Of a stretch of DNA of 64,000 bases, positions 26,911 through 35,578 are shown in pieces. Under the pieces are notes generated by a model. It saw nothing but the letters and a program-made list of their open reading frames with translations. It did not search any database and was not told the origin of the DNA. Location of the stretch: contig NZ_JBHTJV010000005.1 of NCBI RefSeq assembly GCF_042676045.1, positions 186,001 to 250,000 of the forward strand, written 5' to 3'. This DNA is from Pseudahrensia aquimaris (GTDB lineage Bacteria > Pseudomonadota > Alphaproteobacteria > Rhizobiales > Rhizobiaceae). Position numbers and translations under genes: made by a program. Positions within the stretch are counted from its first letter, which is position 1; each line of letters starts with the position of its first letter.

Positions 26911-27543
26911 ATGAACAAGATCACGTTTCGGGGCTACACCGCGCTTTCGCGGGGCGCAATGGCGGCGCTGGTCGCAGCCCTTCCAGCAACACTGTTGCCC
27001 GCTTCGCAAGCGCTCGCGGCAGAAAACGCGATTGCGCGGCTCAACTATGCCGGCTTGTCACGCCGCAGCCATTGCACAGCATCGTTGATCGGCCCGTCGC
27101 GCCTGCTCACAGCCCGCCATTGCATAGAGAACCGCCCGCGCAGGGATTTGCGCGTTGTCTTCGGTTATGATCGCGGCGAATGGGTGGAACTGCGCAAGGT
27201 CAAAAGCATCCATCCGCACAAAAGCCGCGACATCGCCGTCATCTGCCTCGACAAACGCTCGGCCCAAAAACCCCTGCCGATGGGCGACGTGAAAGGCTTG
27301 GCAAAACTGTCCACAGCCGATGTGACAGGCTATCGCCGCTCCAAAGCCCACATCACCACTACGCTAACCTGCGCACTGCAAAAGGGCAGAACGCGGGCGC
27401 GGATGGAATGTCCAGTGGAGCCGGGAATGTCCGGCTCGCCCGTTCGTGTGGACGGCAAAATCGTGGGCGTCATGGCATCCACCAGCAAAGCCTTCAGCGT
27501 GGCAACACTTGCAGACGATCTGCCGGATGCCCCCTGCAAATAG
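26911..27543 (+). CDS. Secreted trypsin-like serine protease
   Basis: A 210-residue protein with a signal peptide of about 37 residues (MNKITFRGYTALSRGAMAAL, end near ALAAE), which fixes the start at 26911. The mature domain has the chymotrypsin-fold catalytic triad: histidine in LLTARHCIE, aspartate in HKSRDIAVICL and serine in EPGMSGSPV. At about 170 mature residues it is short for the S1 family, closer to compact bacterial V8/trypsin-like enzymes. It contains paired cysteines (SHCTASL/ARHC and LTCALQK/RMEC) consistent with disulfides in the periplasm or outside the cell. Substrate unknown. Confidence 0.86.
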   Translation: MNKITFRGYTALSRGAMAALVAALPATLLPASQALAAENAIARLNYAGLSRRSHCTASLIGPSRLLTARHCIENRPRRDLRVVFGYDRGEWVELRKVKSIHPHKSRDIAVICLDKRSAQKPLPMGDVKGLAKLSTADVTGYRRSKAHITTTLTCALQKGRTRARMECPVEPGMSGSPVRVDGKIVGVMASTSKAFSVATLADDLPDAPCK

Positions 27544-27603
27544 TGGCTTGATGCCGGTTCGATTTCGCTCCACGCTCATACAAACGCACGGGAGCAAGAC
27601 GAC

Positions 27604-28728
27604 ATGAGCCGCCACGTATCGGAACTCGAAACCCTGATCGCAACGCAGACCAATTCTGCCCACGTCCCGCTCGCATCGTCCATCCAAGAAAATATACCCG
27701 TCTACGATTGCGCAAGACTTGCCAGTCATCTCGACGGTGAACTGCGTCAGAATTTAATGAAGGAATTGGCGCAGGTCTTACTCACCGGCGCCGGCGTTTT
27801 CGTGCTCAAGAGCGGATACCAAGACACATCAATCATCGATGAAGCGACCGATGCGTTCAACCAGATCATCGCCCGCGAAAAACAAGGTTCGGGTGGTGGC
27901 GGCGATCATTTCGCCAAGGCAGGTTCAAACGACCGCATTTGGAACAGCCTGGAAAAACTGTGCCGCGAAGCGCCCGAACTCTATGTGCGCTACCACGCCA
28001 ACAGATGGCTGGAACTAGCGGCAGAAAGCTGGCTTGGCCCCGCTTTCCAAATGACCGCGCAGGTCAATCTCGTCCACCCCGGCGGCGCGGCGCAAGAGGG
28101 CCATTGCGACTATCATCTCGGCTTCATGACGGCAGAACAAGTCGCCAGCTATCCGGCACACATTCACGCCACATCCGCCCAGCTCACTCTGCAAGGTGCC
28201 ATCGCGCACGGACAAGTGCCCATCGAAAGCGGACCGACGAAACTGCTGCCCCATTCGCAAAAATGGCCGCACAACTATGCGCTATTCCGCGAAAACGAAG
28301 TGCGTGCCCTGTTCGAGGCGAATTTCGTGCAATTGCCGCTCGACAAGGGTGATCTCGTCTTCTTCTCCCCCGGCCTTCTGCACGGCGCAGGCGATAACCG
28401 CACGCAAGACATCCACCGCCTCGTTAATCTGGTGCAGATTTCGTCTGCATTCGGACGCGCGATGGAAACCATCGACCGCACCGCCATGTGCAAGACGGTT
28501 TTTCCGTTCCTGAAATCGGGAACCTTATCGGCAGGCGAAATCCACGCCGTCATCGCCAGCACGGCGGAAGGCTATTCCTTCCCCACCAATCTCGACAACG
28601 ACCCACCCATCGGCGGCCTCGCGCCGCAAAGCCAGCAGGCGTTGATGCATCAAGCGTTGCGAGAAGACTGGGATCAGGCGGCGCTTGAAAAGGCGCTGGA
28701 CGAGCGCGACGCCAAACGGCGAGCCTAG
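27604..28728 (+). CDS. Phytanoyl-CoA dioxygenase (PhyH) family protein
   Basis: A 374-residue Fe(II)/2-oxoglutarate-dependent oxygenase of the PhyH family. The iron triad is suggested by HCD in EGHCDYHLG (about residue 167) and a distal histidine in FFSPGLLHGAGDNRT (about 260), followed by an arginine in HRLVNLVQ that usually binds 2-oxoglutarate. The SD GGAG precedes the ATG. The gene ends against the convergent membrane-protein gene with stop codons overlapping. Substrate cannot be predicted; bacterial members act on acyl-CoAs, osmolytes, phosphonates and secondary metabolites. Confidence 0.87.
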   Translation: MSRHVSELETLIATQTNSAHVPLASSIQENIPVYDCARLASHLDGELRQNLMKELAQVLLTGAGVFVLKSGYQDTSIIDEATDAFNQIIAREKQGSGGGGDHFAKAGSNDRIWNSLEKLCREAPELYVRYHANRWLELAAESWLGPAFQMTAQVNLVHPGGAAQEGHCDYHLGFMTAEQVASYPAHIHATSAQLTLQGAIAHGQVPIESGPTKLLPHSQKWPHNYALFRENEVRALFEANFVQLPLDKGDLVFFSPGLLHGAGDNRTQDIHRLVNLVQISSAFGRAMETIDRTAMCKTVFPFLKSGTLSAGEIHAVIASTAEGYSFPTNLDNDPPIGGLAPQSQQALMHQALREDWDQAALEKALDERDAKRRA

Positions 28729-29123
28729 GCTCTCTTCATTTGCATGAGTGGAATGAAAGCAAAGATAAGCTGCGCGAGAAGCCCAAGTGCGCCCTCTGCA
28801 CTGACTAAAGAAGCGAAGTAGTCAGCGAGCGTCAGCCCAAACCCAAACAGACCCAACGAAATCTCCGCTGCCGACAACAGCGCAAAGGCCGCGCCGCCCA
28901 TCAACAGGCGATCAGCGACGCGATGGGGCACACCAGCCTTGCTAACGATCATTCGGCATAGCACCCAAGAGGCCAGCAGCATGAACGGCAGTTCCACCGC
29001 CACAGCCATCAATTCTCCAAGGGCAGGTGCCACCACCAAGACACGTAAAGTTCCAAGTGCGAAGCCAACAGCAAAGACGCAGGCGAAATAGAAGAAGCCG
29101 GCTTGCAGATCGCGAACCACCAT
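28725..29123 (-). CDS. Four-helix membrane protein in TetR operon
   Basis: A 132-residue hydrophobic protein with about four membrane helices (FFYFACVFAVGFALGTL, LMAVAVELPFMLLASWVL, LLMGGAAFALLSAAEI, ALGLLAQLIFAFIPLM). I do not recognise a named family. Its Shine-Dalgarno (GGGAG) sits in the eight bases after the stop of the TetR gene, so the two form an operon and would be repressed together. A role in envelope stress is possible because the divergent unit encodes PspA, but this is inference. Confidence 0.75.
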   Translation of the reverse strand: MVVRDLQAGFFYFACVFAVGFALGTLRVLVVAPALGELMAVAVELPFMLLASWVLCRMIVSKAGVPHRVADRLLMGGAAFALLSAAEISLGLFGFGLTLADYFASLVSAEGALGLLAQLIFAFIPLMQMKRA

Positions 29124-29131
29124 ACCGCTCC

Positions 29132-29734
29132 CTAGTTTTGCAACCCTTTCACGAAAGTTCGCAGCAGAAATTCCAATTGCGGCGGCACGGCATCAAGCGA
29201 AATACCCGACACCCTGCCCTCCATCGACAGGCTAACGACGCCATGGACAGAGGCAAACAGGCTGCGCGCTGTGCGCTGTAACAGAGCGTCATCAGCATCA
29301 GGCATATATTTGCGGAGTGGCCGCTCGATATGGCGAAACAGCGTCTTCTGCCCCTCCAGCACCCAATCAGGTAGCGGATAATCGGCGGGAAGATCGTGAT
29401 CGAAAAGCGCACGCCACAGATTGTAGTTTTCGCGCACAAACGAAAAATACGTCAACGCCAATTGCACCATGCACTCAATAGGTTCGTCTTTTGCACGCAA
29501 AGCGCCCGTCTCTTCCATCACAACATCAATGCGCTTGAGCGTGCGAAAACTGACGTGGAGAATGATCGCGTCGAGATCGTCCACCACATTATATATAGCT
29601 CCCACAGAGCAGCCAGCGTCTTTCGCCAGATCGCGAGCGCGAAGCTGCGCAACGGTGTCCGATGCGATTCGCTTTTCAGCCGCGTGGATCAGATCCTGAT
29701 GCAACTGCGCTTTACGCTGAGCGACTTTCGACAT
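29132..29734 (-). CDS. TetR/AcrR-family transcriptional regulator
   Basis: A 200-residue one-component regulator. The start at ATG 29734 has GGAAAG seven bases upstream; a TTG at 29740 would add two residues. The helix-turn-helix is at about residues 10-55 (LRARDLAKDAGCSVGAIYNVV). The ligand-binding half has the WHG-type C-terminal pattern (YNLWRALFDHD, LFASVHGVVSLSMEGR). It is divergent from pspA with three 13-bp palindromes between them, which are its likely operators. The inducer is unknown; the arrangement suggests a signal of membrane stress or a lipophilic compound. Confidence 0.9.
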   Translation of the reverse strand: MSKVAQRKAQLHQDLIHAAEKRIASDTVAQLRARDLAKDAGCSVGAIYNVVDDLDAIILHVSFRTLKRIDVVMEETGALRAKDEPIECMVQLALTYFSFVRENYNLWRALFDHDLPADYPLPDWVLEGQKTLFRHIERPLRKYMPDADDALLQRTARSLFASVHGVVSLSMEGRVSGISLDAVPPQLEFLLRTFVKGLQN

Positions 29735-29824
29735 TCTCAAACTTTCCTATGCGAATGAAATTCCCGCGGGGAATGTCCCGCGCCACACGAATAAACCATC
29801 AATTAACCAAGCGCCACCGAAAAA

Positions 29825-29894
29825 TGAACATTGTTCAAATTAGTTCTTGAACAATGTTCACGAACGTGTATATTCGTCTCATGAACAACGTTCA
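29825..29894. promoter_or_regulatory. Three palindromic operators between tetR and pspA
   Basis: Three 13-bp near-identical palindromes: TGAACATTGTTCA at 29825-29837, TGAACAATGTTCA at 29848-29860 and TGAACAACGTTCA at 29882-29894. The last two are each followed by CGAAC. Palindromes this regular, placed between a TetR gene and a divergent operon, are the expected binding sites of that TetR protein. The third lies just 20 bases before the pspA start and would block its transcription or initiation. Confidence 0.85.
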
Positions 29895-29913
29895 CGAACC
29901 CGAAGGAAACAAA

Positions 29914-30612
29914 ATGTTCAAGACAGTCCTCACCCTCTTCCGCGGCCGCAGCGCCGATGCAGCGGAAGCATTCACAGACGCAAACGCCCTGCCCTTGCTG
30001 CGCCAACAAATCCGCGATGCGGGTGCGGCGGTCAAAAAATCCCGCCAAGCCGTCGCCATCGCAATGGCCGGTCAGGAACAAGAAGTCGCCCGCCACGCGA
30101 AAATCAAAAAGCAGATCGCTGATCTGGAAACCCGCGCCATGGCGGCCATCGAGGCCAACAAAGCCGAACTGGCGCAGGAAGCAGCCGAAGCGATTGCTGG
30201 CTTGGAAGACGAAAAAGCCTCATCGGAAAAGGCGCAGGCCCGCTTCAACGCTGAAATCTCTCGCCTGAAAAAGGAAATCCGCACGGCACAACTTAAAATG
30301 CGCGATCTGGAGCGCGGTCAACGCCTCGCTGTTGCCACCCAGCACACGCAAAAGCTGGCCGACGAAAGCCCGCTCGACACCAACAGCACCCTGCGGGAAG
30401 CCGAAGAGACACTCGCCCGCCTCGAGCAGCGCCAGCAGGCAACAGACCTCACCCGCAAGGCCGAAGCGGAACTGGAGACCTCCACTGCCCCCGCCGACGT
30501 CGCAGAACGCATGGCCGAAGCCGGCCTCGGTGCGCCCCTGCGCTCTTCCGCAGACGACGTGCTAGCCCGCCTGAAAGCCAAGGCAGAAAAGCCAACCAAA
30601 AAAGCAAGCTAA
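29914..30612 (+). CDS. pspA: PspA/IM30-family envelope stress protein
   Basis: A 232-residue, almost wholly helical coiled-coil protein of the PspA/IM30 (ESCRT-III-like) family, which binds and stabilises damaged inner membrane. The start at 29914 (MFKTVLTLFRGRSADAAEA) follows GAAGGA; an in-frame ATG 60 bases upstream would lie across the operator and lacks family character. Helix 1 is amphipathic, as needed for membrane binding, and long alanine/glutamate/lysine-rich helices follow (LETRAMAAIEANKAELAQEA). Regulation is probably by the divergent TetR protein rather than by the enterobacterial PspF route. A YiaA/B-type membrane gene follows 65 bases downstream. Confidence 0.88.
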   Translation: MFKTVLTLFRGRSADAAEAFTDANALPLLRQQIRDAGAAVKKSRQAVAIAMAGQEQEVARHAKIKKQIADLETRAMAAIEANKAELAQEAAEAIAGLEDEKASSEKAQARFNAEISRLKKEIRTAQLKMRDLERGQRLAVATQHTQKLADESPLDTNSTLREAEETLARLEQRQQATDLTRKAEAELETSTAPADVAERMAEAGLGAPLRSSADDVLARLKAKAEKPTKKAS

Positions 30613-30677
30613 CCCAACTCTAACCCAACCCAACCGCGCCAATCACGGCGCACCCAACCAAAACAGGAACTAAGACC

Positions 30678-30959
30678 ATGAACAACGCAACAAGCATCAC
30701 AAACAACATCTGGCAGACATTCACCTTCGCAGCTTTCGGCCTCGCAGCCTGCATGATGGCAGGCGGCATCTTCTTCCTCGAAGCATCGTTCTCGGCCAAA
30801 GGCTTCTACGCGATGGCGGCCATCATGCTGGTCTACACATCCGTCGCCATGACCAAGACCCTGCGCGACAACGAAGAGACCAAAGCCCTTCACAACCGCA
30901 TCGAAAGCGCCCGCACCGAAAAGTTGTTGATGGACACCAAAGACAGCGACCTCATCTAA
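30678..30959 (+). CDS. YiaA/YiaB-family inner-membrane protein
   Basis: A 93-residue protein with two membrane helices (TFAAFGLAACMMAGGIFFL and GFYAMAAIMLVYTSVAMT) of the YiaA/YiaB two-helix family, followed by a charged cytoplasmic tail. AGGAA precedes the ATG. It is downstream of pspA with no terminator between, and a strong terminator follows its stop, so it is the last gene of the TetR-controlled pspA unit. Function unproven; association with PspA suggests a membrane-integrity role. Confidence 0.85.
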   Translation: MNNATSITNNIWQTFTFAAFGLAACMMAGGIFFLEASFSAKGFYAMAAIMLVYTSVAMTKTLRDNEETKALHNRIESARTEKLLMDTKDSDLI

Positions 30960-30981
30960 GCGCTGCAAAAACAAGTCAGGG

Positions 30982-31010
30982 AAGGCCGGAGCGAAAGCTC
31001 CGGCCTTTTT
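30982..31010 (+). terminator. Rho-independent terminator of the pspA operon
   Basis: Perfect 11-bp stem AAGGCCGGAGC / GCTCCGGCCTT closed by a GAAA tetraloop, followed by a T run, 22 bases after the YiaA/B stop. Confidence 0.92.
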
Positions 31011-31109
31011 GTATGACCCCAAATATCAACCAAAGGCATGATTGCGCTCTCCCTTCCCGCCCAATAAGTTAAACGCCACACGGCGAAAAAGCCGAGCGGA
31101 GGGGACACC

Positions 31110-32642
31110 ATGCAAGACATTCTTCAAGAGCTTCAATCGCGCCGCGACGAGGCCATTGCCGGCGGCGGTGAAAAGCGGGTTGCCGCCCAACATTCCAAGG
31201 GCAAACTCACCGCCCGCGAGCGCATCGAAGTGCTGCTCGATGAAGGCTCGTTTGAAGAATACGACATGTTCGTCACCCACCGCTGCACCGATTTCGGCAT
31301 GGCGGACCAGAAAATCCCCGGCGACGGCGTGGTGATCGGCTGGGGCACGATCAACGGCCGTCTGGTCTATGTCTATTCCCAGGATTTTACCGTGCTGGGC
31401 GGCTCGCTTTCCGAAACCCACGCCGCGAAAATCTGCAAGATCATGGACATGGCCATGAAAAACGGCGCGCCCGTGATCGGCATGAACGATTCCGGCGGCG
31501 CACGCATTCAGGAAGGCGTGGCCTCGCTCGGCGGCTACGCCGATGTGTTCCAGAAAAACGTGCTCGCTTCCGGCGTCGTGCCGCAGATTTCCGTCATCAT
31601 GGGCCCATGCGCGGGCGGCGCGGTCTATTCCCCCGCCATGACCGATTTCATCTTCATGGTGCGCGATACATCCTACATGTTCGTCACCGGCCCGGACGTA
31701 GTGAAAACCGTCACCAACGAAATCGTCACGGCCGAAGAACTGGGCGGCGCAAAGACCCACACGTCGAAATCCTCCGTCGCGGACGGTGCCTTCGACAACG
31801 ACGTCGAGACGCTTCGCCAGATGCGCCGCCTCTACGATTTCCTGCCGCTCAACAACCGCGAAAGCGCCCCCGTGCGCCCGTTTTTTGACTCGCCGGACCG
31901 TATCGAGCCCAGCCTCGACACGATGATCCCCGACAATCCCAACAAGCCCTACGACATCAAGGAACTCATCCATAAGGTCGCCGACGAGGGCGATTTCTTC
32001 GAGATCCAGGAAGCCTTCGCCAAGAACATCATCACCGGCTTCATGCGCCTTGAAGGCCAAACCATCGGCGTGGTGGCGAACCAGCCCATGGTGATGGCCG
32101 GCGTGCTGGACATCGATTCCAGCCGCAAGGCCGCCCGCTTCGTTCGCTTCTGCGATGCCTTCAACGTGCCCATGCTGACGCTGGTGGACGTCCCCGGCTT
32201 CCTGCCCGGCACCTCTCAGGAATACGGCGGCGTCATCAAACACGGCGCAAAACTGCTCTTCGCCTACGGCGAAGCGACCGTGCCCAAAGTCACCCTCATC
32301 ACCCGCAAAGCCTATGGCGGTGCCTACGACGTGATGGCATCCAAACACCTGCGCGGAGACCTCAACTACGCCTGGCCCACAGCCGAAATCGCCGTCATGG
32401 GCGCCAAAGGCGCAGTTGAAATTCTCTACCGAAGCGAACTAGGCGACGCAGACAAAATCGCCGCCCGAACAAAGGACTACGAAGACCGCTTCGCCAACCC
32501 CTTCGTAGCCGCCGAACGCGGTTACATCGACGACGTCATCATGCCCAGCCAGACAAGGGTAAGACTGTGCCGGGCTTTTGCGATGTTAAAGGGCAAGAAG
32601 TTAGAGAACCCGTGGAAGAAGCACGATAATCTGCCTTTGTGA
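31110..32642 (+). CDS. pccB: Propionyl-CoA carboxylase, beta subunit (carboxyltransferase)
   Basis: Transfers CO2 from carboxybiotin to propionyl-CoA, giving (S)-methylmalonyl-CoA. The 510 residues match the family length, with the N-terminal crotonase-fold half (GMNDSGGARIQEG, MGPCAGGAVYSPAMTDF) and C-terminal half (VPGFLPGTSQEYGGVIKHGA, ITRKAYGGAYDVM). A GGAGGGG ribosome site precedes the ATG. The partner pccA lies 11.5 kb downstream on the same strand and the next pathway enzyme, methylmalonyl-CoA mutase, follows pccA. Acyl-CoA carboxylases with broader substrates share these motifs; the propionyl assignment rests on the mutase context. Confidence 0.94.
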   Translation: MQDILQELQSRRDEAIAGGGEKRVAAQHSKGKLTARERIEVLLDEGSFEEYDMFVTHRCTDFGMADQKIPGDGVVIGWGTINGRLVYVYSQDFTVLGGSLSETHAAKICKIMDMAMKNGAPVIGMNDSGGARIQEGVASLGGYADVFQKNVLASGVVPQISVIMGPCAGGAVYSPAMTDFIFMVRDTSYMFVTGPDVVKTVTNEIVTAEELGGAKTHTSKSSVADGAFDNDVETLRQMRRLYDFLPLNNRESAPVRPFFDSPDRIEPSLDTMIPDNPNKPYDIKELIHKVADEGDFFEIQEAFAKNIITGFMRLEGQTIGVVANQPMVMAGVLDIDSSRKAARFVRFCDAFNVPMLTLVDVPGFLPGTSQEYGGVIKHGAKLLFAYGEATVPKVTLITRKAYGGAYDVMASKHLRGDLNYAWPTAEIAVMGAKGAVEILYRSELGDADKIAARTKDYEDRFANPFVAAERGYIDDVIMPSQTRVRLCRAFAMLKGKKLENPWKKHDNLPL

Positions 32643-32824
32643 GGGCAGCGGTGCGAGGGCTGCTATGCGGACGAAGCTGCCAGTTGACATTCAGCCATTA
32701 GGCTAGAATGAACCATGCGCGCGATTGGAAAATCGCATTTGCTTTGGACACGATTGTGACTAGCCTACGCTTGAGAAATAATTCGTCAGCATGCTGATTG
32801 TGGATACCGCAAAGACGCAATCCA

Positions 32825-33151
32825 CTACTTCACTTGAACAACCCGGCAGAAGTTGATGCCGCTGTAGACCTTTCTGCAGTTCTTGACAGCTTCAGATCGC
32901 GCAGCTTTTTTGGTTTTGTGGAGGCCAGACCAGCCGCACGTGTCTCGAACCATATTCATGGAAAAGGCACGATGAAATCCAGGCTTGACCCTTACCCTGT
33001 TAAACTCATTCAAGCGTTTTCGACATATAGCGACGTTCTTATCTTCCGCCGCAGCGCTAGAAACGATTATCCCGGCACCCACCGACATACTGTCGATCAA
33101 GACTATAGCAGATAGTGACAGTGTCGCAGCCGCGAAGGAAACAAGTCTCAT
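32825..33151 (-). CDS. Small secreted cysteine-containing protein
   Basis: A 108-residue protein with an apparent signal peptide (LVSFAAATLSLSAIVLID through SSAAAED). The mature part of about 70 residues has four cysteines (VAICRKRL, RDTCGWSG, VKNCRKVY, INFCRVV) that could form two disulfides, and is basic. I do not recognise a named family. The ribosome site (AAGG) is weak. It is isolated between pccB and an AlkB remnant and transcribed oppositely to both. Confidence 0.6.
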   Translation of the reverse strand: MRLVSFAAATLSLSAIVLIDSMSVGAGIIVSSAAAEDKNVAICRKRLNEFNRVRVKPGFHRAFSMNMVRDTCGWSGLHKTKKAARSEAVKNCRKVYSGINFCRVVQVK

Positions 33152-33213
33152 AATTCAGCCTTTGGCGAGATTTAAAATTCTCACTCGCCGCGTAACCAAA
33201 GCAAACTTGTTTA

Positions 33214-33442
33214 ATGAAAGCAAGGAAGATGAGTGCACATCGTCTGCCAACAGGCGTTACGCTTTATGCATTGTTCGTCGATGTATACCGCGAAAAAGAG
33301 CTGCTTGGCTTTATCGACGCAGCAGTTTGGGAAATCACCCTCAAGCGGCGGGTTCAACTTTGTGGATGGCGGTATGACTATCACGCCCGCCCGGTTACGC
33401 CTTATACTGATCGAGAACCGCTTGCCGACATGGCTTCAGTAA
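33214..33442 (+). pseudogene. Remnant of an AlkB-like 2-oxoglutarate dioxygenase gene
   Basis: The N-terminal ~65 codons read as an AlkB-like protein (LLGFIDAAVWEITLKRRVQ, then GWRYDYHARPVTP). Near 33400 the matching frame shifts: the expected continuation (NRLPTWLQ, cf. the family's LPDWL) appears in the next frame and meets TAA at 33440-33442. The whole catalytic part with the HxD...H iron ligands is missing downstream. The original-frame reading continues to a stop at 33471 without family character. The gene is therefore both frameshifted and 3'-truncated. AlkB proteins repair alkylated bases; this copy cannot. Confidence 0.7.
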
Positions 33443-33611
33443 AAAGCCGCATGGGAGAGCGATGTAATTGATGGTGTTCGAGGTCTGCGGGACCGACCTG
33501 AGTCGATTACATTCGAGGGGTGAATTTAAGGACCTGATATTTGTTCCGAGTGCTTAATAAGCAAATCGTCACTTCTGCTTCGGCCTCAAAGCCGCCATTG
33601 AGCACTCACCC

Positions 33612-34106
33612 TCACCCATCATTCCGCGGCACGCGCAACACCATCCCCGGCACGATCAAATTCGCGTCCGGCACGATGTGCTGGTTGGCCTGCTGGATCA
33701 CTCCGAACATCGACGCGTCCCCATACTCATCCGCCGCAATGGCCGACAGCGTGTCGCCTGCCACGACAGTCCGCTCGCGATATCCCGTATAGCCCGGCAA
33801 AATCAGCGGGCCGTAGAGCACTGAGAGCGTCACCGATGGCGGGGGGCCGCCTTCTCCGCCTGCCGTATCGTCGGCAACCGTCAGAAACAGGCGCGAGAGT
33901 TTGAATTCGATGTCGTCGGGCACCGTGACGCTGCCCTGAAACTGCCGCAGCATCAGCGATCCGGCGTTGACGAAACTGTCGAATTGGTCGTGCCCCTCCG
34001 TCAGCATCACCGACAGCGTGCCTTCAAAGCCCACCGCGTTTCCCGCGATCAGAATTTCCTGACCCACCAGGTCAAACGGTGCCGGTTGTTGAATGTCGAT
34101 GTTCAT
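33612..34106 (-). CDS. Gmad2-like and LysM domain protein
   Basis: A 164-residue protein with an N-terminal immunoglobulin-like domain of the Gmad2 type (PFDLVGQEILIAGNAVGFEG) and a C-terminal LysM domain (TVVAGDTLSAIAADEYGDAS to LIVPGMVLRVP) that would bind peptidoglycan or related glycans. AGGAG lies seven bases before the ATG. No signal peptide is evident from this start, which is odd for a LysM protein and could mean non-classical export or a cytoplasmic carbohydrate ligand. It is divergent from the DUF1194 gene. Confidence 0.8.
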   Translation of the reverse strand: MNIDIQQPAPFDLVGQEILIAGNAVGFEGTLSVMLTEGHDQFDSFVNAGSLMLRQFQGSVTVPDDIEFKLSRLFLTVADDTAGGEGGPPPSVTLSVLYGPLILPGYTGYRERTVVAGDTLSAIAADEYGDASMFGVIQQANQHIVPDANLIVPGMVLRVPRNDG

Positions 34107-34256
34107 GGGAGCGCTCCTGTTTTCGTGGCTGGAGCCTCACACGATAAGCTATTCCCACCCGCCCATCTGTGCGCATTCCCACAGGCGGGAGACAAGCCCC
34201 ACCCGCTCCAACATGTCACGCTTGCCCCCTCAATTTCCCCCTGCCAAACTCAGATC

Positions 34257-35111
34257 ATGCCCCACCGCGTCGCCCCAGCACTGGCCCTCGCCACCCTCCT
34301 TCTCGCCTCCCCTGCGCACGCGCAAAGTTCTTCTTCGGCCCCCACCCCCGTCGACGTTGAACTCTTTCTCGCCGTCGATGTCTCCCGCTCCATGTCGCCC
34401 CGCGAGTTGGAAATCCAGCGGCGCGGTTATGCGGAGGCGCTTGCGTCCGATGAAGTCACCAAGGCCATCACGTCCGGCATTCATGGCAAGGTGGCGATCA
34501 CCTATGTCGAATGGGCGGGCTTTGCCTCCCAGCGCACCATCGTGCCGTGGACGCTGATCGACAGCGCTGAGGATGCCCGCGCCTTCGCGCTGAAACTCAC
34601 GGCGCAGTTCAACCCCTCCCTGCGCCGCACATCGCTTTCCGGCGCGATTGATTACGCCACCGCGCAATTTACGAACAACGGCTATCAGGGCCTGCGCCGC
34701 GTCATCGATATTTCCGGCGACGGGCCGAACAACGATGGCCGCCCGGTCGTTCCCGCCCGTGACAAGGCGGTCGCCGCGGGCTTCGTCATCAACGGCCTGC
34801 CGCTCATGACCCGCGACGGCATGGGCGCGCGCTGGCATCTGGATGATCTCGATGATTACTACCGCGAATGCGTCGTCGGCGGCCCCGCCTCTTTCGTCAT
34901 CCCCGTGCGCTCGTGGGACCAATTCCCCAGCGCGGTGCGGCAAAAACTGGTGCTGGAACTGGCGGGCAAACCCCCGCCATCCGAACAACCGAAACCCATC
35001 CGCGCCTTCTACTCCGGCAAGACACCGGACGGCTATGACTGCATGATCGGCGAAAAAATCTGGCAGCAGATGCGAGATTTATGGAGCGAACCGAACTGGA
35101 TGCAGCCTTAA
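34257..35111 (+). CDS. DUF1194 (von Willebrand-like) secreted protein
   Basis: A 284-residue exported protein; the start at 34257 gives a clean signal peptide (MPHRVAPALALATLLLASPA, end AHAQS). The domain has a VWA-type metal-ion site: DVSRSM near residue 42 resembles a DxSxS motif, and later segments RRTSLSGAIDYA and VIDISGDGPNNDGRP provide the expected threonine/serine and aspartate. DUF1194 proteins are common in Rhizobiales but their function is not established; the VWA-like fold suggests a protein-binding role in the periplasm. It is divergent from the LysM gene. Confidence 0.86.
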   Translation: MPHRVAPALALATLLLASPAHAQSSSSAPTPVDVELFLAVDVSRSMSPRELEIQRRGYAEALASDEVTKAITSGIHGKVAITYVEWAGFASQRTIVPWTLIDSAEDARAFALKLTAQFNPSLRRTSLSGAIDYATAQFTNNGYQGLRRVIDISGDGPNNDGRPVVPARDKAVAAGFVINGLPLMTRDGMGARWHLDDLDDYYRECVVGGPASFVIPVRSWDQFPSAVRQKLVLELAGKPPPSEQPKPIRAFYSGKTPDGYDCMIGEKIWQQMRDLWSEPNWMQP

Positions 35112-35207
35112 TAATTCGCTCACGCTGCCGGTCCTTCACACCTTCGCTTCGCGGAAGCGGCGCATGCGCGCCGGGTCGGCACTCGCCTCCCTGGCCGCTC
35201 AGCCCCA

Positions 35208-35492
35208 TCAGTGCAGACGAAACTCCCCGTCCACGTTGCGCCATTCGCCGGGGCGGATGAGCTTTTGGTGGGTGTATTGCACCGAATGCAGCCGCCCGTC
35301 CAACTCCGCTTTCCAGAAATCGAGAAAGCCGAGCAGTTTGGGAAAGTCCGGCGCGAGATCGTATTCCTGCCAGACGAAATTCTGCAAAACGCTGTCGAAA
35401 TCCGGCATGTGATAATAGATATTGGCCGTTGTCAGGCCGTGCCCCTCCATCATCAATTCCAACTCGCTGCGCGGCGGTTCAAGCTGGTCCAT
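35208..35492 (-). CDS. usg: Usg family protein
   Basis: A 94-residue protein of the Usg family, named from the gene upstream of trpF in Caulobacter. Characteristic sequence: LTTANIYYHMPDFDSVLQNF, VWQEYDLAPDFPKL and RPGEWRNVDGEFRLH at the C-terminus. The start at 35492 has GGGAG eight bases before it. Biochemical role unknown. It stands alone here, divergent from groESL and not next to tryptophan genes. Confidence 0.85.
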   Translation of the reverse strand: MDQLEPPRSELELMMEGHGLTTANIYYHMPDFDSVLQNFVWQEYDLAPDFPKLLGFLDFWKAELDGRLHSVQYTHQKLIRPGEWRNVDGEFRLH

Positions 35493-35578
35493 CGCAAGGC
35501 TCCCATTTTGCAAAAAATCACGCAAATGATGCCAAAATGCGAAAATCTTGCAAGTTTTTTCTTCATTAAATCATATTG

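Noticed and set aside
31026..32348. A 440-codon open frame antisense to pccB
   Set aside because: Composition (rich in H, G, A, V, D) is the mirror of GC-rich pccB codons; pccB itself is unmistakable on the other strand.
32690..32760. TTGACA and TAGAAT promoter-like hexamers after pccB
   Set aside because: The spacing is only 14 bases and no gene begins suitably downstream.
33214..33471. An intact 85-residue gene at this place
   Set aside because: Its first ~65 codons match AlkB but the continuation lies in another frame, so it is treated as a remnant.
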